Of a stretch of 64,000 nt of DNA, positions 1 to 9,349 are shown in pieces (positions within the stretch are counted from its first letter, which is position 1; the number at the start of each line of letters is the position of its first letter). The notes under the pieces were generated by a model, which had not been told where the DNA came from, did not search any database, and saw nothing but the letters and a program-made list of their open reading frames with translations. Source of the DNA: Spirochaetales bacterium (GTDB lineage Bacteria > Spirochaetota > Spirochaetia > JABMQR01); assembly GCA_018399255.1 (NCBI GenBank), contig JAGYPA010000016.1, forward strand, positions 1 to 64,000, given 5' to 3'. Position numbers and translations under genes: made by a program.

Positions 1-53
<53 letters not shown>

Positions 54-62
54 ATGCATGAC

Positions 63-135
63 GGGCCGTTAGCTCAGCTGGTAGAGCAGCAGACTCTTAA
101 TCTGCGGGTCGAAGGTTCGATCCCTTCACGGCTCA
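63..135 (+). tRNA. tRNA-Lys(CUU)
   Basis: A complete cloverleaf is visible. Acceptor GGGCCGT pairs with ACGGCTC (one G-T pair). The anticodon stem-loop GCAGA-CTCTTAA-TCTGC gives anticodon CTT, and the T loop is TTCGATC. CCA is not encoded. It is the second gene of a four-tRNA cluster. Confidence 0.93.
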
Positions 136-186
136 TACATTCCGATTGTCATTATTGACAAATACGGAATACTATGGTATATCACT

Positions 187-268
187 GCGAGAGTGGTGAA
201 ATTGGCAGACACGCTAGATTTAGGATCTAGTGCCGAACGGCGTAAGGGTTCAAGTCCCTTCTCTCGCA
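187..268 (+). tRNA. tRNA-Leu(UAG)
   Basis: This is a class II tRNA with a long variable arm. Acceptor GCGAGAG pairs with CTCTCGC. The anticodon stem-loop CTAGA-TTTAGGA-TCTAG gives anticodon TAG. The T loop is TTCAAGT and the discriminator base is A, as expected for leucine. Confidence 0.93.
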
Positions 269-410
269 CTATGCCTGAGGGATTTGAAAAATCCGAAAAG
301 CATGTACAGGAAAATGCATGTACAGGAAGGTGTCTTGACAGTATACCACTGATGAAACCGGGTATCAGATAGTTTTTCAGCTGCTGAAGAATCTGATCCC
401 TCCTGATTTT

Positions 411-482
411 GCGAGAGTAGCTCAGCGGTAGAGCTCCACCTTGCCAAGGTGGACGTCGCGGGTTCAATTCCCGTCTCTCGCT
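411..482 (+). tRNA. tRNA-Gly(GCC)
   Basis: Acceptor GCGAGAG pairs with CTCTCGC. The anticodon stem-loop CCACC-TTGCCAA-GGTGG gives anticodon GCC. The T arm is GCGGG-TTCAATT-CCCGT. It is the last gene of the tRNA cluster and lies 2 nt before the terminator stem. Confidence 0.94.
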
Positions 483-484
483 CT

Positions 485-518
485 AAAAGCGATCCGATAC
501 AGCGGGTCGCTTTTTTTT
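485..518 (+). terminator. Rho-independent terminator of the tRNA cluster
   Basis: The arm AAAAGCGATCC pairs with GGGTCGCTTTT and the hairpin runs into eight T residues, directly after tRNA-Gly. The remaining 166 bases before tig hold no other feature I can support. Confidence 0.85.
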
Positions 519-684
519 GCATCGTCGGCTTGGTCTTTTTGCCATGTTTTCGGCCCGGGGACTATACGATTCTGCAAAGATTAGATAGATTATAGTAGGT
601 ATGCCTTGCTGCTTAGATGACAGTTCAAAAAACTCCTGTTGGTTCAGGATTTTGCATTATATTTTATACGAAGAGGTTTTTTAG

Positions 685-2022
685 ATGGAAACAGCACATG
701 AGATCAAGGAGCTTGCGAATTCAGCGGTCGAGCTTATCCTTACAGTTCCGAAGGAAACTGTTGCGGAAGAATACAGTAAAACTACTGCCAAGTATGCAAA
801 AACGCTGCAGATAAAAGGGTTCAGAAAAGGCAAGGCGCCAATTTCAGTTCTGGAAAAGAAGTTTGGTGACGCTCTCCGCGAAGAGACTATGTACACCATG
901 ATTGAAAACGGGATTGAAACAATTCTTGCAGAAATTGAAGATGATTATAAACCTATTCAGTTTAGTACTCCGAAGCTTCTTGCTGAAGAGGAGCTGAAAC
1001 TCAATCCTGAAGAATCATTTACCTATGCTGTTTCCTATGATATTTATCCTAAATTCGAAATACCCGGATACAGCGGCTTTTCCATTCCTGTCCCTGATGT
1101 CGAAATTGGTGATGATGCAGTAGAGGAAAAACTGGCTGCCCTTCAGGAGCAGAATGCAGTCGTTCTGGAAAAAGATATTCCAGCCGCCGAACACCTGATT
1201 GTAACTGTTGATTATGCTGAACTTGATGAAAATGACAACCCGACAGAAGGAAAAGAGCGGGAAGATTTTGTCTTTACTGTCGGCAGCGGATACAATCCTT
1301 TCAAATTTGATGATGAGATTGTCGGCATGAAAGCAGGGGAGACAAAAATCATCGAAAAAACTTTTGCTGATGATTACGATATTGAAGAGTATGCCGGTAA
1401 AACATTGCGTATTAAGGTTACCGTCAAAGCCGTGAAAGAACGTGAGCTCCCCGAATTGGATGATGAATTTGCTCAGGATGTAAGTGAAGAATATGAAACC
1501 CTTGACGATCTGAAGCAGGCAACCAGAAAAAAAATTGAAGAGAGCGTAAATGCCATGCTTCGTGAAGAAAAAATTAAAGGACTGTATGAAAAAATACTTG
1601 AAAATCTGGAAATCAGTATTCCTGAATCAATGATTCAGTCTGAATTGGAAAATTCCTGGAGTAAATACGCTTCACAGTCGCGTATGAGTGAGGAACAGCT
1701 TAATAAAATCCTTGAGCTGCAGGGAAAGCTGAAAAATGACTTACTCGCTGAGTGGCGGCCGGAGACCTTACGTTCCCTGAAAATTCAGCTGCTCCTGGAA
1801 AAAATAACCAGGATAGAGGAAGTGTCTGTTTCCGATGAAGAAACTGCTGAAGATGAGCATTTTTTAGACACTATTGAGGATCAGCGGCAAAAGGACTACT
1901 ACCAGATGATGCTGCACAGCGACAAGCTGATGCAGAAAACGATAGACCTGCTGCTCGAGAAAAACGAGTTTACAAAAGGTGACAAAACTTCCTATAAGGA
2001 ATTTATTCAGCGGGAAAGATAA
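685..2022 (+). CDS. tig: Trigger factor (ribosome-associated chaperone and prolyl isomerase)
   Basis: Trigger factor binds the ribosomal exit tunnel and shields nascent chains. The 445-residue protein has the usual three parts. The N-terminal ribosome-binding domain carries the signature GFRKGKAP at residues 45-52. An FKBP-like domain spans about 165-250 (EHLIVTVDYAEL to VTVKAVKERELPELDD). A long helical C-terminal substrate-binding domain follows. Length is typical for the family (about 430-450). The ATG lies 8 nt after GAAGAGG, a usable ribosome site. It heads the classic tig-clpP-clpX-lon order, linking folding with ATP-dependent proteolysis. The tail after about residue 380 is acidic and variable. 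Confidence 0.97.
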   Translation: METAHEIKELANSAVELILTVPKETVAEEYSKTTAKYAKTLQIKGFRKGKAPISVLEKKFGDALREETMYTMIENGIETILAEIEDDYKPIQFSTPKLLAEEELKLNPEESFTYAVSYDIYPKFEIPGYSGFSIPVPDVEIGDDAVEEKLAALQEQNAVVLEKDIPAAEHLIVTVDYAELDENDNPTEGKEREDFVFTVGSGYNPFKFDDEIVGMKAGETKIIEKTFADDYDIEEYAGKTLRIKVTVKAVKERELPELDDEFAQDVSEEYETLDDLKQATRKKIEESVNAMLREEKIKGLYEKILENLEISIPESMIQSELENSWSKYASQSRMSEEQLNKILELQGKLKNDLLAEWRPETLRSLKIQLLLEKITRIEEVSVSDEETAEDEHFLDTIEDQRQKDYYQMMLHSDKLMQKTIDLLLEKNEFTKGDKTSYKEFIQRER

Positions 2023-2050
2023 CGGCAGCTGAAAGCTTGGCTGCAGGATA

Positions 2051-2073
2051 TTGCCGATCAAAATGCTCGGCAA
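2051..2073 (+). terminator. Stem-loop between tig and clpP
   Basis: TTGCCGA (2051-2057) pairs perfectly with TCGGCAA (2067-2073) across a 9-nt loop. No T tract follows, so it may be an attenuator or mRNA-processing hairpin rather than a full terminator. Confidence 0.4.
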
Positions 2074-2181
2074 ATGATTGATTTTACAGCACATGTACGC
2101 GATTCTGCAGCAAAAAGTTTGTACACTATTTTGAGTGCAGTATTTCAGAGCATTCAATGCTGTTATACTACAGGAGTTACT

Positions 2182-2784
2182 ATGCCAGGGAAAGAGTATA
2201 TGCACAGCCTGGTGCCTATGGTTGTCGAACAGACGGGTATCGGAGAGAGATCGTATGATATATATTCCCGTCTGCTTAAAGAGCGGATAATATTTGTAGA
2301 TGGTGAGATTAATGATCCGACAGCTGACCTGGTTGTAGCACAGCTGCTCTACCTTGAGTCACAGGATCCGGAACGTGATATCAATATCTACATCAATTCA
2401 CCCGGGGGAAGTGTAACGGCTGGTTTAGCAATTTATGATACCATGCAGTATATCAAACCTGATATACAGACTATATGTCTCGGTCAGACTGCTTCGATGG
2501 CAGCCCTTCTTCTTGCCGGCGGGGCCGCTGGCAAACGCTTTGCCCTCCCCTCTTCCCGGCTTATGATCCATCAGCCATGGGGCGGAGTTCAGGGACAGGC
2601 TGTCGATATCAATATTCAGGCTCGAGAAATTATGCGGCTGAAAAAAATGACTATAACCTATTTTGCCAGGCATACCGGAAAAGAAGAAGCGGTTATTGCT
2701 GTTGACCTCGAGAGGGATTTTTTCCTGACAGCTGAAGAAGCAGTTGCTTATGGCCTCGTCGACAGTATACTGAAAAGGAGCTGA
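2182..2784 (+). CDS. clpP: ATP-dependent Clp protease proteolytic subunit
   Basis: ClpP is the serine peptidase barrel that partners with ClpX. In the 200-residue form the catalytic triad is visible with correct spacing: Ser105 (GQTASMAA), His130 (MIHQPWGG) and Asp179 (DLERDFF). The start is the ATG at 2182, preceded by CAGGAG. The frame stays open upstream to 2074, but those 36 codons do not resemble ClpP and have no ribosome site. It ends 6 nt before clpX, so the two are almost certainly co-transcribed. Confidence 0.97.
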   Translation: MPGKEYMHSLVPMVVEQTGIGERSYDIYSRLLKERIIFVDGEINDPTADLVVAQLLYLESQDPERDINIYINSPGGSVTAGLAIYDTMQYIKPDIQTICLGQTASMAALLLAGGAAGKRFALPSSRLMIHQPWGGVQGQAVDINIQAREIMRLKKMTITYFARHTGKEEAVIAVDLERDFFLTAEEAVAYGLVDSILKRS

Positions 2785-2790
2785 GGATAT

Positions 2791-4035
2791 ATGGGTAAAG
2801 CAAAAGCCTCCGTAAAAAGCTGTTCATTCTGCGGCAAAAACGCTGATCAGGTAAACCGTCTCGTAGCGGGACCCGGGGTTTTTATCTGCGATGAATGCAT
2901 CAAAGTCTGCAATACAATCCTGCTGGAAGACAAAACCCCTATACCTGAAGGATTTCTTGAAGAAATCCCGACCCCTAAAGAGATAAAGGAATACCTTGAC
3001 TATTATGTGGTAGGTCAGGATTATGCCAAAAAGACCCTTTCAGTGGCTGTCTATAACCACTACAAGCGAATTATGCATCAGGAAAACATGGAAGAGACTG
3101 ATGTAGAGATAGAAAAAGCCAATGTTCTGCTCATCGGTCCTACCGGAACTGGTAAAACACTTCTCGCAAGAACGCTCGCAAATAAACTGAATGTTCCATT
3201 TGCCATTGCCGATGCCACAACCCTTACCGAAGCAGGATATGTTGGAGAAGACGTTGAAAATATCCTGCTGAAATTGATTCAGAATGCATCTAATGATATT
3301 GCAGCCGCAGAACGGGGCATCGTGTTTATTGATGAAATTGATAAAATTGCCCGTAAGACCGAAAATGTTTCCATTACCCGGGATGTTTCCGGGGAAGGGG
3401 TGCAGCAGGCGCTGCTTAAAATCATCGAGGGAACTATAGCGTCGGTACCGCCTCAGGGCGGTCGAAAGCACCCCAACCAGGAAATGATTAAAATCAATAC
3501 AAAGAACATCCTGTTCATCGTTGGCGGAGCGTTTGTGGGTCTTGATAAAGTAATCGAATCAAGAGTTTCCCAGCACCCGCTCGGGTTCGGTGCGGATATA
3601 AAATCAAAAACTAATAAAGACCTGGAAAGCCTTTATCGTCAGATGCATCCTGATGACCTGATCCATTTCGGATTGATTCCTGAATTTATCGGCCGTCTGC
3701 CGATTCAGGTATCTCTCTCGAATCTGACGAAAGATGATTTAATGAAAATAATTACTGAACCCCGCAACTCTGTCACAAAACAGTATCAGGCAATTATGAA
3801 AATTGATGATGTAGCACTGCATTTTGAAGAAGACGCTATCGAAGCCATTGCGGAAAAAGCCATAAAGCAAAAGACTGGTGCCCGTGGGCTGCGCTCAATT
3901 GTGGAAAACCTTATGGTGGAAATAATGTTTGAAATACCATCAATTAAAGGGGCTAAGGAAGTAACCATATCAAAGGATGTCGTTGATAAATTGAAAAAAC
4001 CGATTGTTGAGGTAAAATCTATAAAATCAGCATGA
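2791..4035 (+). CDS. clpX: ATP-dependent Clp protease unfoldase ClpX
   Basis: ClpX is a hexameric AAA+ unfoldase that recognises substrates and threads them into ClpP. An N-terminal zinc finger uses Cys11, Cys14, Cys33 and Cys36. The Walker A motif GPTGTGKT is at 116-123, followed by pore loop GYVG and Walker B VFIDEIDK. The RKH loop (GGRKHPN) is present. The length, 414 residues, is typical. A GAGGA-like ribosome site overlaps the end of clpP. The gene ends in ATGA shared with lon, indicating translational coupling. Confidence 0.97.
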   Translation: MGKAKASVKSCSFCGKNADQVNRLVAGPGVFICDECIKVCNTILLEDKTPIPEGFLEEIPTPKEIKEYLDYYVVGQDYAKKTLSVAVYNHYKRIMHQENMEETDVEIEKANVLLIGPTGTGKTLLARTLANKLNVPFAIADATTLTEAGYVGEDVENILLKLIQNASNDIAAAERGIVFIDEIDKIARKTENVSITRDVSGEGVQQALLKIIEGTIASVPPQGGRKHPNQEMIKINTKNILFIVGGAFVGLDKVIESRVSQHPLGFGADIKSKTNKDLESLYRQMHPDDLIHFGLIPEFIGRLPIQVSLSNLTKDDLMKIITEPRNSVTKQYQAIMKIDDVALHFEEDAIEAIAEKAIKQKTGARGLRSIVENLMVEIMFEIPSIKGAKEVTISKDVVDKLKKPIVEVKSIKSA

Positions 4036-6518
4036 GTATTATTGGAATAAACAGAAAAGATTCAGTTACAGAGATGCCAATGCTCATATCCCGTGAGTTT
4101 GTTGTCTTTCCACATACACAGTTTCCCTATTTCACTTCAAATCCGGAAATTGCAAAAATAATAAAAGCCGCCTTCAGCCAGAAACGGATGCTTTTTTTCG
4201 CCTACCCTCAGCATGCAGGTTCCTCCGAGGCAATTCTGGAAAAGGGACTTGAGATTTATCGTGTTGGAACGGTAGTTAAAATTATTCAGATGACAGAAAC
4301 ACAAACCGGAGCCCTCAGGTTTACCGGTGATGCACTCTACCGGGCGGCTATCAGCAAAACTCAGCTTTCGCAGAATATTGATATAGTCTGGGTATCGGCA
4401 ATTAACGAGAACTATACGATCGAGGGGGATTCCGGACTGCTTATGGGGACTGTCCGCCGCTCATTTCAGAACCTTCAGTCATTTCAGAAAAAAATTTCCC
4501 GTGAGGCAATACAGCGCATTAACCAGGCTGAATACCCCGATAAGCTGGTAGACCTTATAGCCGCATCACTCAATCTCCAGAACGATATCAAGGTTGAACT
4601 GATTCAGCTGATAAACACCGAAGCAAGACTTCGTCAACTCTCAGTCCTTATAGAGACCGAAATTGCAATGATGAAGCTGCAGACCGATATACAAAGACGG
4701 GTAAAGGAAAGAATTGAACAAACTCAGAAGGAATATTTCCTTAACGAACAGCTTAAGCAGATCCATAAAGAGCTTGGCAGGGACAATGATACCGCAGATG
4801 AGGCAGAGGAACTCTACCGTCAGATCAAGGAACAGAACCCTCCGCAGGAAGTTCTGGAAAAAGCCCGTAAAGAGGCTGACCGGCTGAGAAAGCTCCAGGC
4901 GATGGCCCCGGAATCAGGGGTGCTGCGAACCTACCTCGAATGGCTGGCCGATATTCCCTGGTCGAACAAGACCAAAGATTATTTTGATATTTCGCGCGCA
5001 AAACAGATTCTGGATGCCGATCATTACAATATGAAAAAGGCCAAGGAACGTATACTTGACTATATTGCTGTCCGTGGAATTCGCGGAGACCTGAAAGGAC
5101 CGATTCTTTGCCTTGTCGGACCTCCGGGCACCGGCAAGACCTCACTTGGCAGATCGGTTGCAAGAACCCTCAACCGGGATTTTATTAGAATATCATTAGG
5201 CGGGGTCAGGGATGAAGCGGAAATCCGGGGGCATCGCAAGACCTACGTCGGTGCACTGCCAGGAAAAATAATTCAGTCAATGAAGAAGGCAGGAACTGTT
5301 AATCCCGTATTTCTGTTGGATGAGATAGATAAACTCGGCGCCGATTTCCGGGGTGATCCCTCTTCAGCCCTGTTGGAAGTTCTTGATCCGGAACAGAACT
5401 CGACTTTCAGCGACCACTATCTGGAAGTGCCTTATGACCTTTCGCAGGTTTTATTTATTTCTACCGCAAATTCACTTCATACTATTCCTCCGGCTTTGCG
5501 GGACAGGATGGAAATTATTGAAATTCCCGGGTATTCAGATATTGAAAAATTCAATATTGCGGAAAAATTTCTCATCCCTAAGCAGCTTAAGGAAAACGGG
5601 CTCGAAAAATCTGGAATATCATTCCAGAAAAATGCCGTATTTAAACTTATACAGACCTATACCCGCGAATCAGGGGTGCGGAATCTTGAACGGATCATAG
5701 GTTCAGTAATCCGTAAGCTTGCTCGTAATTACCTTTCTCAGATTAAGATAACTAATTCACTGACCGATGATCAGATTTCGGGTATACGTAAGATTGTAAC
5801 CCGTCAGTCTCTTCACCGGCTGATTGGTAAACCTCTGTTCAATAATGAACAGATCAATCAACTTTTCATACCCGGGATTGCAAATGGTCTTGCCTGGACC
5901 GAAATGGGAGGTCAACTGCTCACGGTAGAAGTTTCCCTGATGCCCGGGTCAGGCAATCTCATCCTCACAGGAAATCTTGGTGAAGTGATGAAAGAAAGTG
6001 CCCGTATAAGCCTCTCGTTCATACAGTCCCACAGCGATGAATTCAACATCGATCCGCATTTACTTAAACAGAAAGATATTCATGTCCATGTGCCGCAAGG
6101 GGCAATTCCTAAAGACGGACCGTCAGCCGGGGTTACGCTCACTACCGCCATGCTCTCTGCTATCCTCAATATCCCTGTGACAGAAAATATTTCTATGACT
6201 GGAGAAATAACCTTGACCGGCAGAATCCTTGCGATTGGCGGAGTCAAGGAAAAAATTCTAGCCTCTTACAGGAACGGCATTACAACAGTTCTCCTCCCCT
6301 ATGAAAACAAGGATGATGCAGATGAGGATGTCCCCAAAGAAGTGCTTGACACCATTTCTATTCACTATATCCGCAATTTTCGGGATACTCTGACCTTCAC
6401 GCTTCCAGAGATGCTGTCAGGCAGTGATGATGCATCAGTGCTGTCCGAAGCTGATTCACCCCCAGCCATACTTCCGGACAGATCATCAAATACTGAAACT
6501 AAGGATTATATACAATGA
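4032..6518 (+). CDS. lon: ATP-dependent protease Lon
   Basis: Lon is a cytosolic AAA+ serine-lysine protease that degrades misfolded and regulatory proteins. The 828-residue protein has an N-terminal substrate domain (about 15-200), a coiled-coil linker containing [14 protein letters not shown], and Walker A GPPGTGKT at about 363. The S16 peptidase domain has catalytic Ser near residue 698 (PKDGPSAGV) and Lys near 739 (GGVKEKIL). The last 40 or so residues are a low-complexity tail. The start codon overlaps the clpX stop. No HAIR-like heat-shock operator was recognised upstream of the cluster. Confidence 0.96.
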   Translation: MSIIGINRKDSVTEMPMLISREFVVFPHTQFPYFTSNPEIAKIIKAAFSQKRMLFFAYPQHAGSSEAILEKGLEIYRVGTVVKIIQMTETQTGALRFTGDALYRAAISKTQLSQNIDIVWVSAINENYTIEGDSGLLMGTVRRSFQNLQSFQKKISREAIQRINQAEYPDKLVDLIAASLNLQNDIKVELIQLINTEARLRQLSVLIETEIAMMKLQTDIQRRVKERIEQTQKEYFLNEQLKQIHKELGRDNDTADEAEELYRQIKEQNPPQEVLEKARKEADRLRKLQAMAPESGVLRTYLEWLADIPWSNKTKDYFDISRAKQILDADHYNMKKAKERILDYIAVRGIRGDLKGPILCLVGPPGTGKTSLGRSVARTLNRDFIRISLGGVRDEAEIRGHRKTYVGALPGKIIQSMKKAGTVNPVFLLDEIDKLGADFRGDPSSALLEVLDPEQNSTFSDHYLEVPYDLSQVLFISTANSLHTIPPALRDRMEIIEIPGYSDIEKFNIAEKFLIPKQLKENGLEKSGISFQKNAVFKLIQTYTRESGVRNLERIIGSVIRKLARNYLSQIKITNSLTDDQISGIRKIVTRQSLHRLIGKPLFNNEQINQLFIPGIANGLAWTEMGGQLLTVEVSLMPGSGNLILTGNLGEVMKESARISLSFIQSHSDEFNIDPHLLKQKDIHVHVPQGAIPKDGPSAGVTLTTAMLSAILNIPVTENISMTGEITLTGRILAIGGVKEKILASYRNGITTVLLPYENKDDADEDVPKEVLDTISIHYIRNFRDTLTFTLPEMLSGSDDASVLSEADSPPAILPDRSSNTETKDYIQ

Positions 6519-7501
6519 TTCCAACGCCCCCGGTCCCTGACGCCTTGATCGAAGCAATGCTCAGCCATGAGGCTTCAATTATTATTGGTCACAAAAATCC
6601 TGATGCAGACTGTCTGAACTCCCAATATCTGGTACAGAGCATCCTGCACTATTTCCACAAAAAGACCCTTCTGCTGTCGCCCGGCCCCTTTGAGCGGCAG
6701 GAAATAAAGCAGTTTGAGCATCATTTCAGCACAGCAATTCCTGATAGTTTTCTCAAGCTTCAGCCGCTGGTTATCATTGTTGACTGCTCAACACCTGACC
6801 GTATTGAACCCTTTAACGAGGTTATTGAAGGTCTTACCGTAGCCGTTATCGATCATCATGCCGCAGGTACTGATTTTGGTGATATCAGGTATGTGTTTCC
6901 AAAGGCCTTTTCGGTAACCTTTCTTATCTATCATATAATGAAAAAAATGAAAGTACCGCTGAACGCGGTTGATGCCCAGCGTGTTCTATTCGGGCTGGCA
7001 GCGGATACCGGGTTTTTCCGACATATCAACGAAGGCCGATCTGAAGTATTTTCCATGGTCGCAGAATTGGCTGAAGCAGGAGCATCTCCTCGGGATATTT
7101 ATCAGACAATGTATGGAGACCGCTCATACCAGTCGCGTAAATTGTTAGGTCTGCTGCTTACCCGAACAGAGAGCAATTATGACGGTCGACTCCTCGTTAC
7201 CTGGGAAACCTTGGAGGAGAATGATCTCTATGGTGAAGCTGAAAGAGATTCCGATTCGCTTTATGCGCAACTGCTGGCAGTAAAAGGCTGCGAGGTTGTC
7301 CTCTATTTCCGCCAGGAAGCGCATCTTCGCTGCACGGTAGGATTCAGAGCCGGGGCAAACAGCTCGATTGATGTCGGACTTATAGCTTCAGGTCTCGGCG
7401 GCGGCGGACATAAGAAGGCTTCCGGGACTGCATTGGCAATGGAACTCGGCAAAGCAATGACAACAGTAATCGGCATTCTCGCTTTTTATCTTGGCAGCTG
7501 A
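6515..7501 (+). CDS. DHH-family phosphoesterase (NrnA / oligoribonuclease-like)
   Basis: Members hydrolyse short RNA oligonucleotides, 3'-phosphoadenosine 5'-phosphate or cyclic dinucleotide products. The 328-residue protein has GHKNPDADCLNSQ near the N-terminus, a metal-binding Asp in VDCSTPD, the DHH motif in VIDHHAAG, and a C-terminal DHHA1 domain ending with GGGGHKKASG. This matches the NrnA architecture and length. The start overlaps the lon stop by 4 nt, so it is the last gene of the proteostasis operon. The exact substrate cannot be read from sequence. Confidence 0.88.
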   Translation: MIPTPPVPDALIEAMLSHEASIIIGHKNPDADCLNSQYLVQSILHYFHKKTLLLSPGPFERQEIKQFEHHFSTAIPDSFLKLQPLVIIVDCSTPDRIEPFNEVIEGLTVAVIDHHAAGTDFGDIRYVFPKAFSVTFLIYHIMKKMKVPLNAVDAQRVLFGLAADTGFFRHINEGRSEVFSMVAELAEAGASPRDIYQTMYGDRSYQSRKLLGLLLTRTESNYDGRLLVTWETLEENDLYGEAERDSDSLYAQLLAVKGCEVVLYFRQEAHLRCTVGFRAGANSSIDVGLIASGLGGGGHKKASGTALAMELGKAMTTVIGILAFYLGS

Positions 7502-7678
7502 TTTTTTAGTGTTTCCCTAACAGATTTCTCCAATTTGTTAGTTTCCATTTCTCACTAATCCTCATATATAGCCCTGTAAACTCTTTAAATTAAGGATTTT
7601 TCATGTAGGCAATTTGTGGCACGCATTCTGCTACGAAAAACTTCTGCAGCGGCAGCAAAACAGCAGGAGGTCTCATCC

Positions 7679-8626
7679 ATGAATTATTTGAACAACTTTC
7701 TCACTATGAACACCTATTCAGTATTAACCGGCAAGGTGCTTACATACCAGAATTGCGACAAAAAAAACAGTAGAGATGCTGAGAGACAAAAAAGAATGAT
7801 TCTTGAGCAAGTATTTTTGTTCATTTATTACTTCCCCGTGGATAGCGGGTTTTTCGATGAGGAGCTCGCAAGTGAATTCCTCCTGTTCACATTTCCCAAA
7901 GTCTCCAGACTTATCATGCAGTTTCGATATCAAGGAATCTCATTTGAACAATATTTGAGAAAGATAATAACCTGGCAGTTGAAATCATTTCTCAATAACA
8001 AGTATCAGCAGGAAAAAAAGGAGAGTATCTACTACCGGTACTATCTATCAGAAAGAGGAAGGTCGGTAGTCAAGGTCTTTAACGGATTTGACTCACCTGA
8101 TTTTACCTATGATCCCGAACCTTTATATACGACCTCCCAGAAGGCTCTCATAACTGATATACAGAAGAATAAGCAAATCAGGAAGAAAATGCTGATTTTT
8201 ACGTTGGCTTTCTCGGACCAGCTCAGTCCGAAAGCTTCCGGCAAAGCAGCACAATTATTCAAAATTGAGCCTGAAATTTTCAAAAAATGGGTAGATGAGC
8301 TTCAGGATTCCAGGACAGATCACATCGATCGGATTCAGCGGTATGAAGCACTTCGCAATAGTGCCTTTCTCTCTATCATGCTGCTGCAGTACAGTTTGAG
8401 TGGGTTTGTACCGGGAAGCAAGCACTACTGTTCAGCCCTCAATGATATCAGCCGCCTGCGTTCAACTGTAGAGCGGGTTAATGGAGAAATCCGGATTTCC
8501 CGGGGGAAAATACTATACCGGGAAATTTCCGAGATTCTGGAAATCCCCTGCGGCACCATCGGTTCAAGTGTTCATTACGGGAAAAAATATTTACGTAAAA
8601 TCAGTGCCCTCGATGAAAGCAGATGA
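7679..8626 (+). CDS. Divergent sigma-70-like DNA-binding protein
   Basis: This 315-residue protein has no family I recognise with confidence. Residues about 35-110 resemble sigma region 2: an acidic start, then an aromatic-rich helix with ITWQLKSFLNNKY. The last 40 residues read like sigma region 4 (YREISEILEIPCGTIGSS then VHYGKKYLRKI), a typical ECF helix-turn-helix pattern. A helical middle of about 130 residues separates them, longer than in ECF factors. The start is the ATG 8 nt after AGGAGG (7665-7670); an upstream GTG at 7616 lacks a ribosome site. It sits alone between the lon operon and rdgB, and no anti-sigma gene is adjacent. It could instead be a sigma-derived regulator. Confidence 0.5.
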   Translation: MNYLNNFLTMNTYSVLTGKVLTYQNCDKKNSRDAERQKRMILEQVFLFIYYFPVDSGFFDEELASEFLLFTFPKVSRLIMQFRYQGISFEQYLRKIITWQLKSFLNNKYQQEKKESIYYRYYLSERGRSVVKVFNGFDSPDFTYDPEPLYTTSQKALITDIQKNKQIRKKMLIFTLAFSDQLSPKASGKAAQLFKIEPEIFKKWVDELQDSRTDHIDRIQRYEALRNSAFLSIMLLQYSLSGFVPGSKHYCSALNDISRLRSTVERVNGEIRISRGKILYREISEILEIPCGTIGSSVHYGKKYLRKISALDESR

Positions 8627-8707
8627 AAATAATTTGATCACTTTTCATCTGCATTTTCCAGGCAAAACAGCTCGACGTTCTTGGCTGTTTTCATTATGCT
8701 GTATTTT

Positions 8708-9346
8708 ATGAAAATTGTTTTAGCTACGGGGAATGCCCATAAAAAAAGAGAGTTGATGCAGATACTGCCGAAGCATACGCTCCTGCTTCCTCACGAAGCA
8801 GGAGTTGCAGATAATTGGGATTTTGATGAAACTGAAGATACGTTTCTAGGTAATTCGCTTGGAAAAGCCAAATCTTTACAATTACTGTGCGACTTGCCGG
8901 TTCTTGCAGATGATTCAGGACTGGTAGTTCCGGCCCTCGGAGGAGAACCCGGCATTTTTTCTGCACGCTACGGATCTGATATTCACGGACGAATGCTGGG
9001 CGACACCGAACGGAATCACTATTTGCTGAATAAGATGAAGCATCTTACCGACAGGACCGCTTTTTTTGTCTGCTGCATGACGCTCATGCTTGATGAGCAT
9101 AGAATTTTCACTATTCAGGAAACACTGCATGGAGAAATCCAGTACGCGTTATCCGGTAATGGCGGTTTTGGCTATGATCCGATTTTCTACATTCCAGAAA
9201 TCGGCTGCACAACCGCTGAATTGCGGGAAGAAGAAAAAAACCACATCAGTCATCGGGGAAGAGCCGGTAAGGGGATTTCTGCCCTGCTTGAGTATTTAAC
9301 AATTACTGATGCGCCAGATGCTTTGAACATCAAAAGGAGAATTTAA
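8708..9346 (+). CDS. rdgB: Non-canonical purine NTP pyrophosphatase, RdgB/HAM1 family
   Basis: RdgB hydrolyses ITP, dITP and XTP to monophosphates and so cleans the nucleotide pool. The 212-residue protein starts with the signature KIVLATGNAHKKREL and carries ADDSGLVV, GEPGIFSARY, GFGYDPIF and the C-terminal ISHRGRAG motif. No ribosome site precedes any candidate start. The ATG at 8708 is chosen because the family begins at this motif; ATG 8696 and TTG 8681 are alternatives. It lies 3 nt upstream of pepF. Confidence 0.93.
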   Translation: MKIVLATGNAHKKRELMQILPKHTLLLPHEAGVADNWDFDETEDTFLGNSLGKAKSLQLLCDLPVLADDSGLVVPALGGEPGIFSARYGSDIHGRMLGDTERNHYLLNKMKHLTDRTAFFVCCMTLMLDEHRIFTIQETLHGEIQYALSGNGGFGYDPIFYIPEIGCTTAELREEEKNHISHRGRAGKGISALLEYLTITDAPDALNIKRRI

Positions 9347-9349
9347 CCG

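Noticed and set aside
126-522. Minus-strand reading frames over the tRNA cluster
   Set aside because: They overlap well-formed tRNA genes and have no family similarity.
2161-2169. Extended -10 sequence TGTTATACT before clpP
   Set aside because: Transcription would start inside the ribosome site of clpP, which is otherwise well formed, so the match is probably chance.
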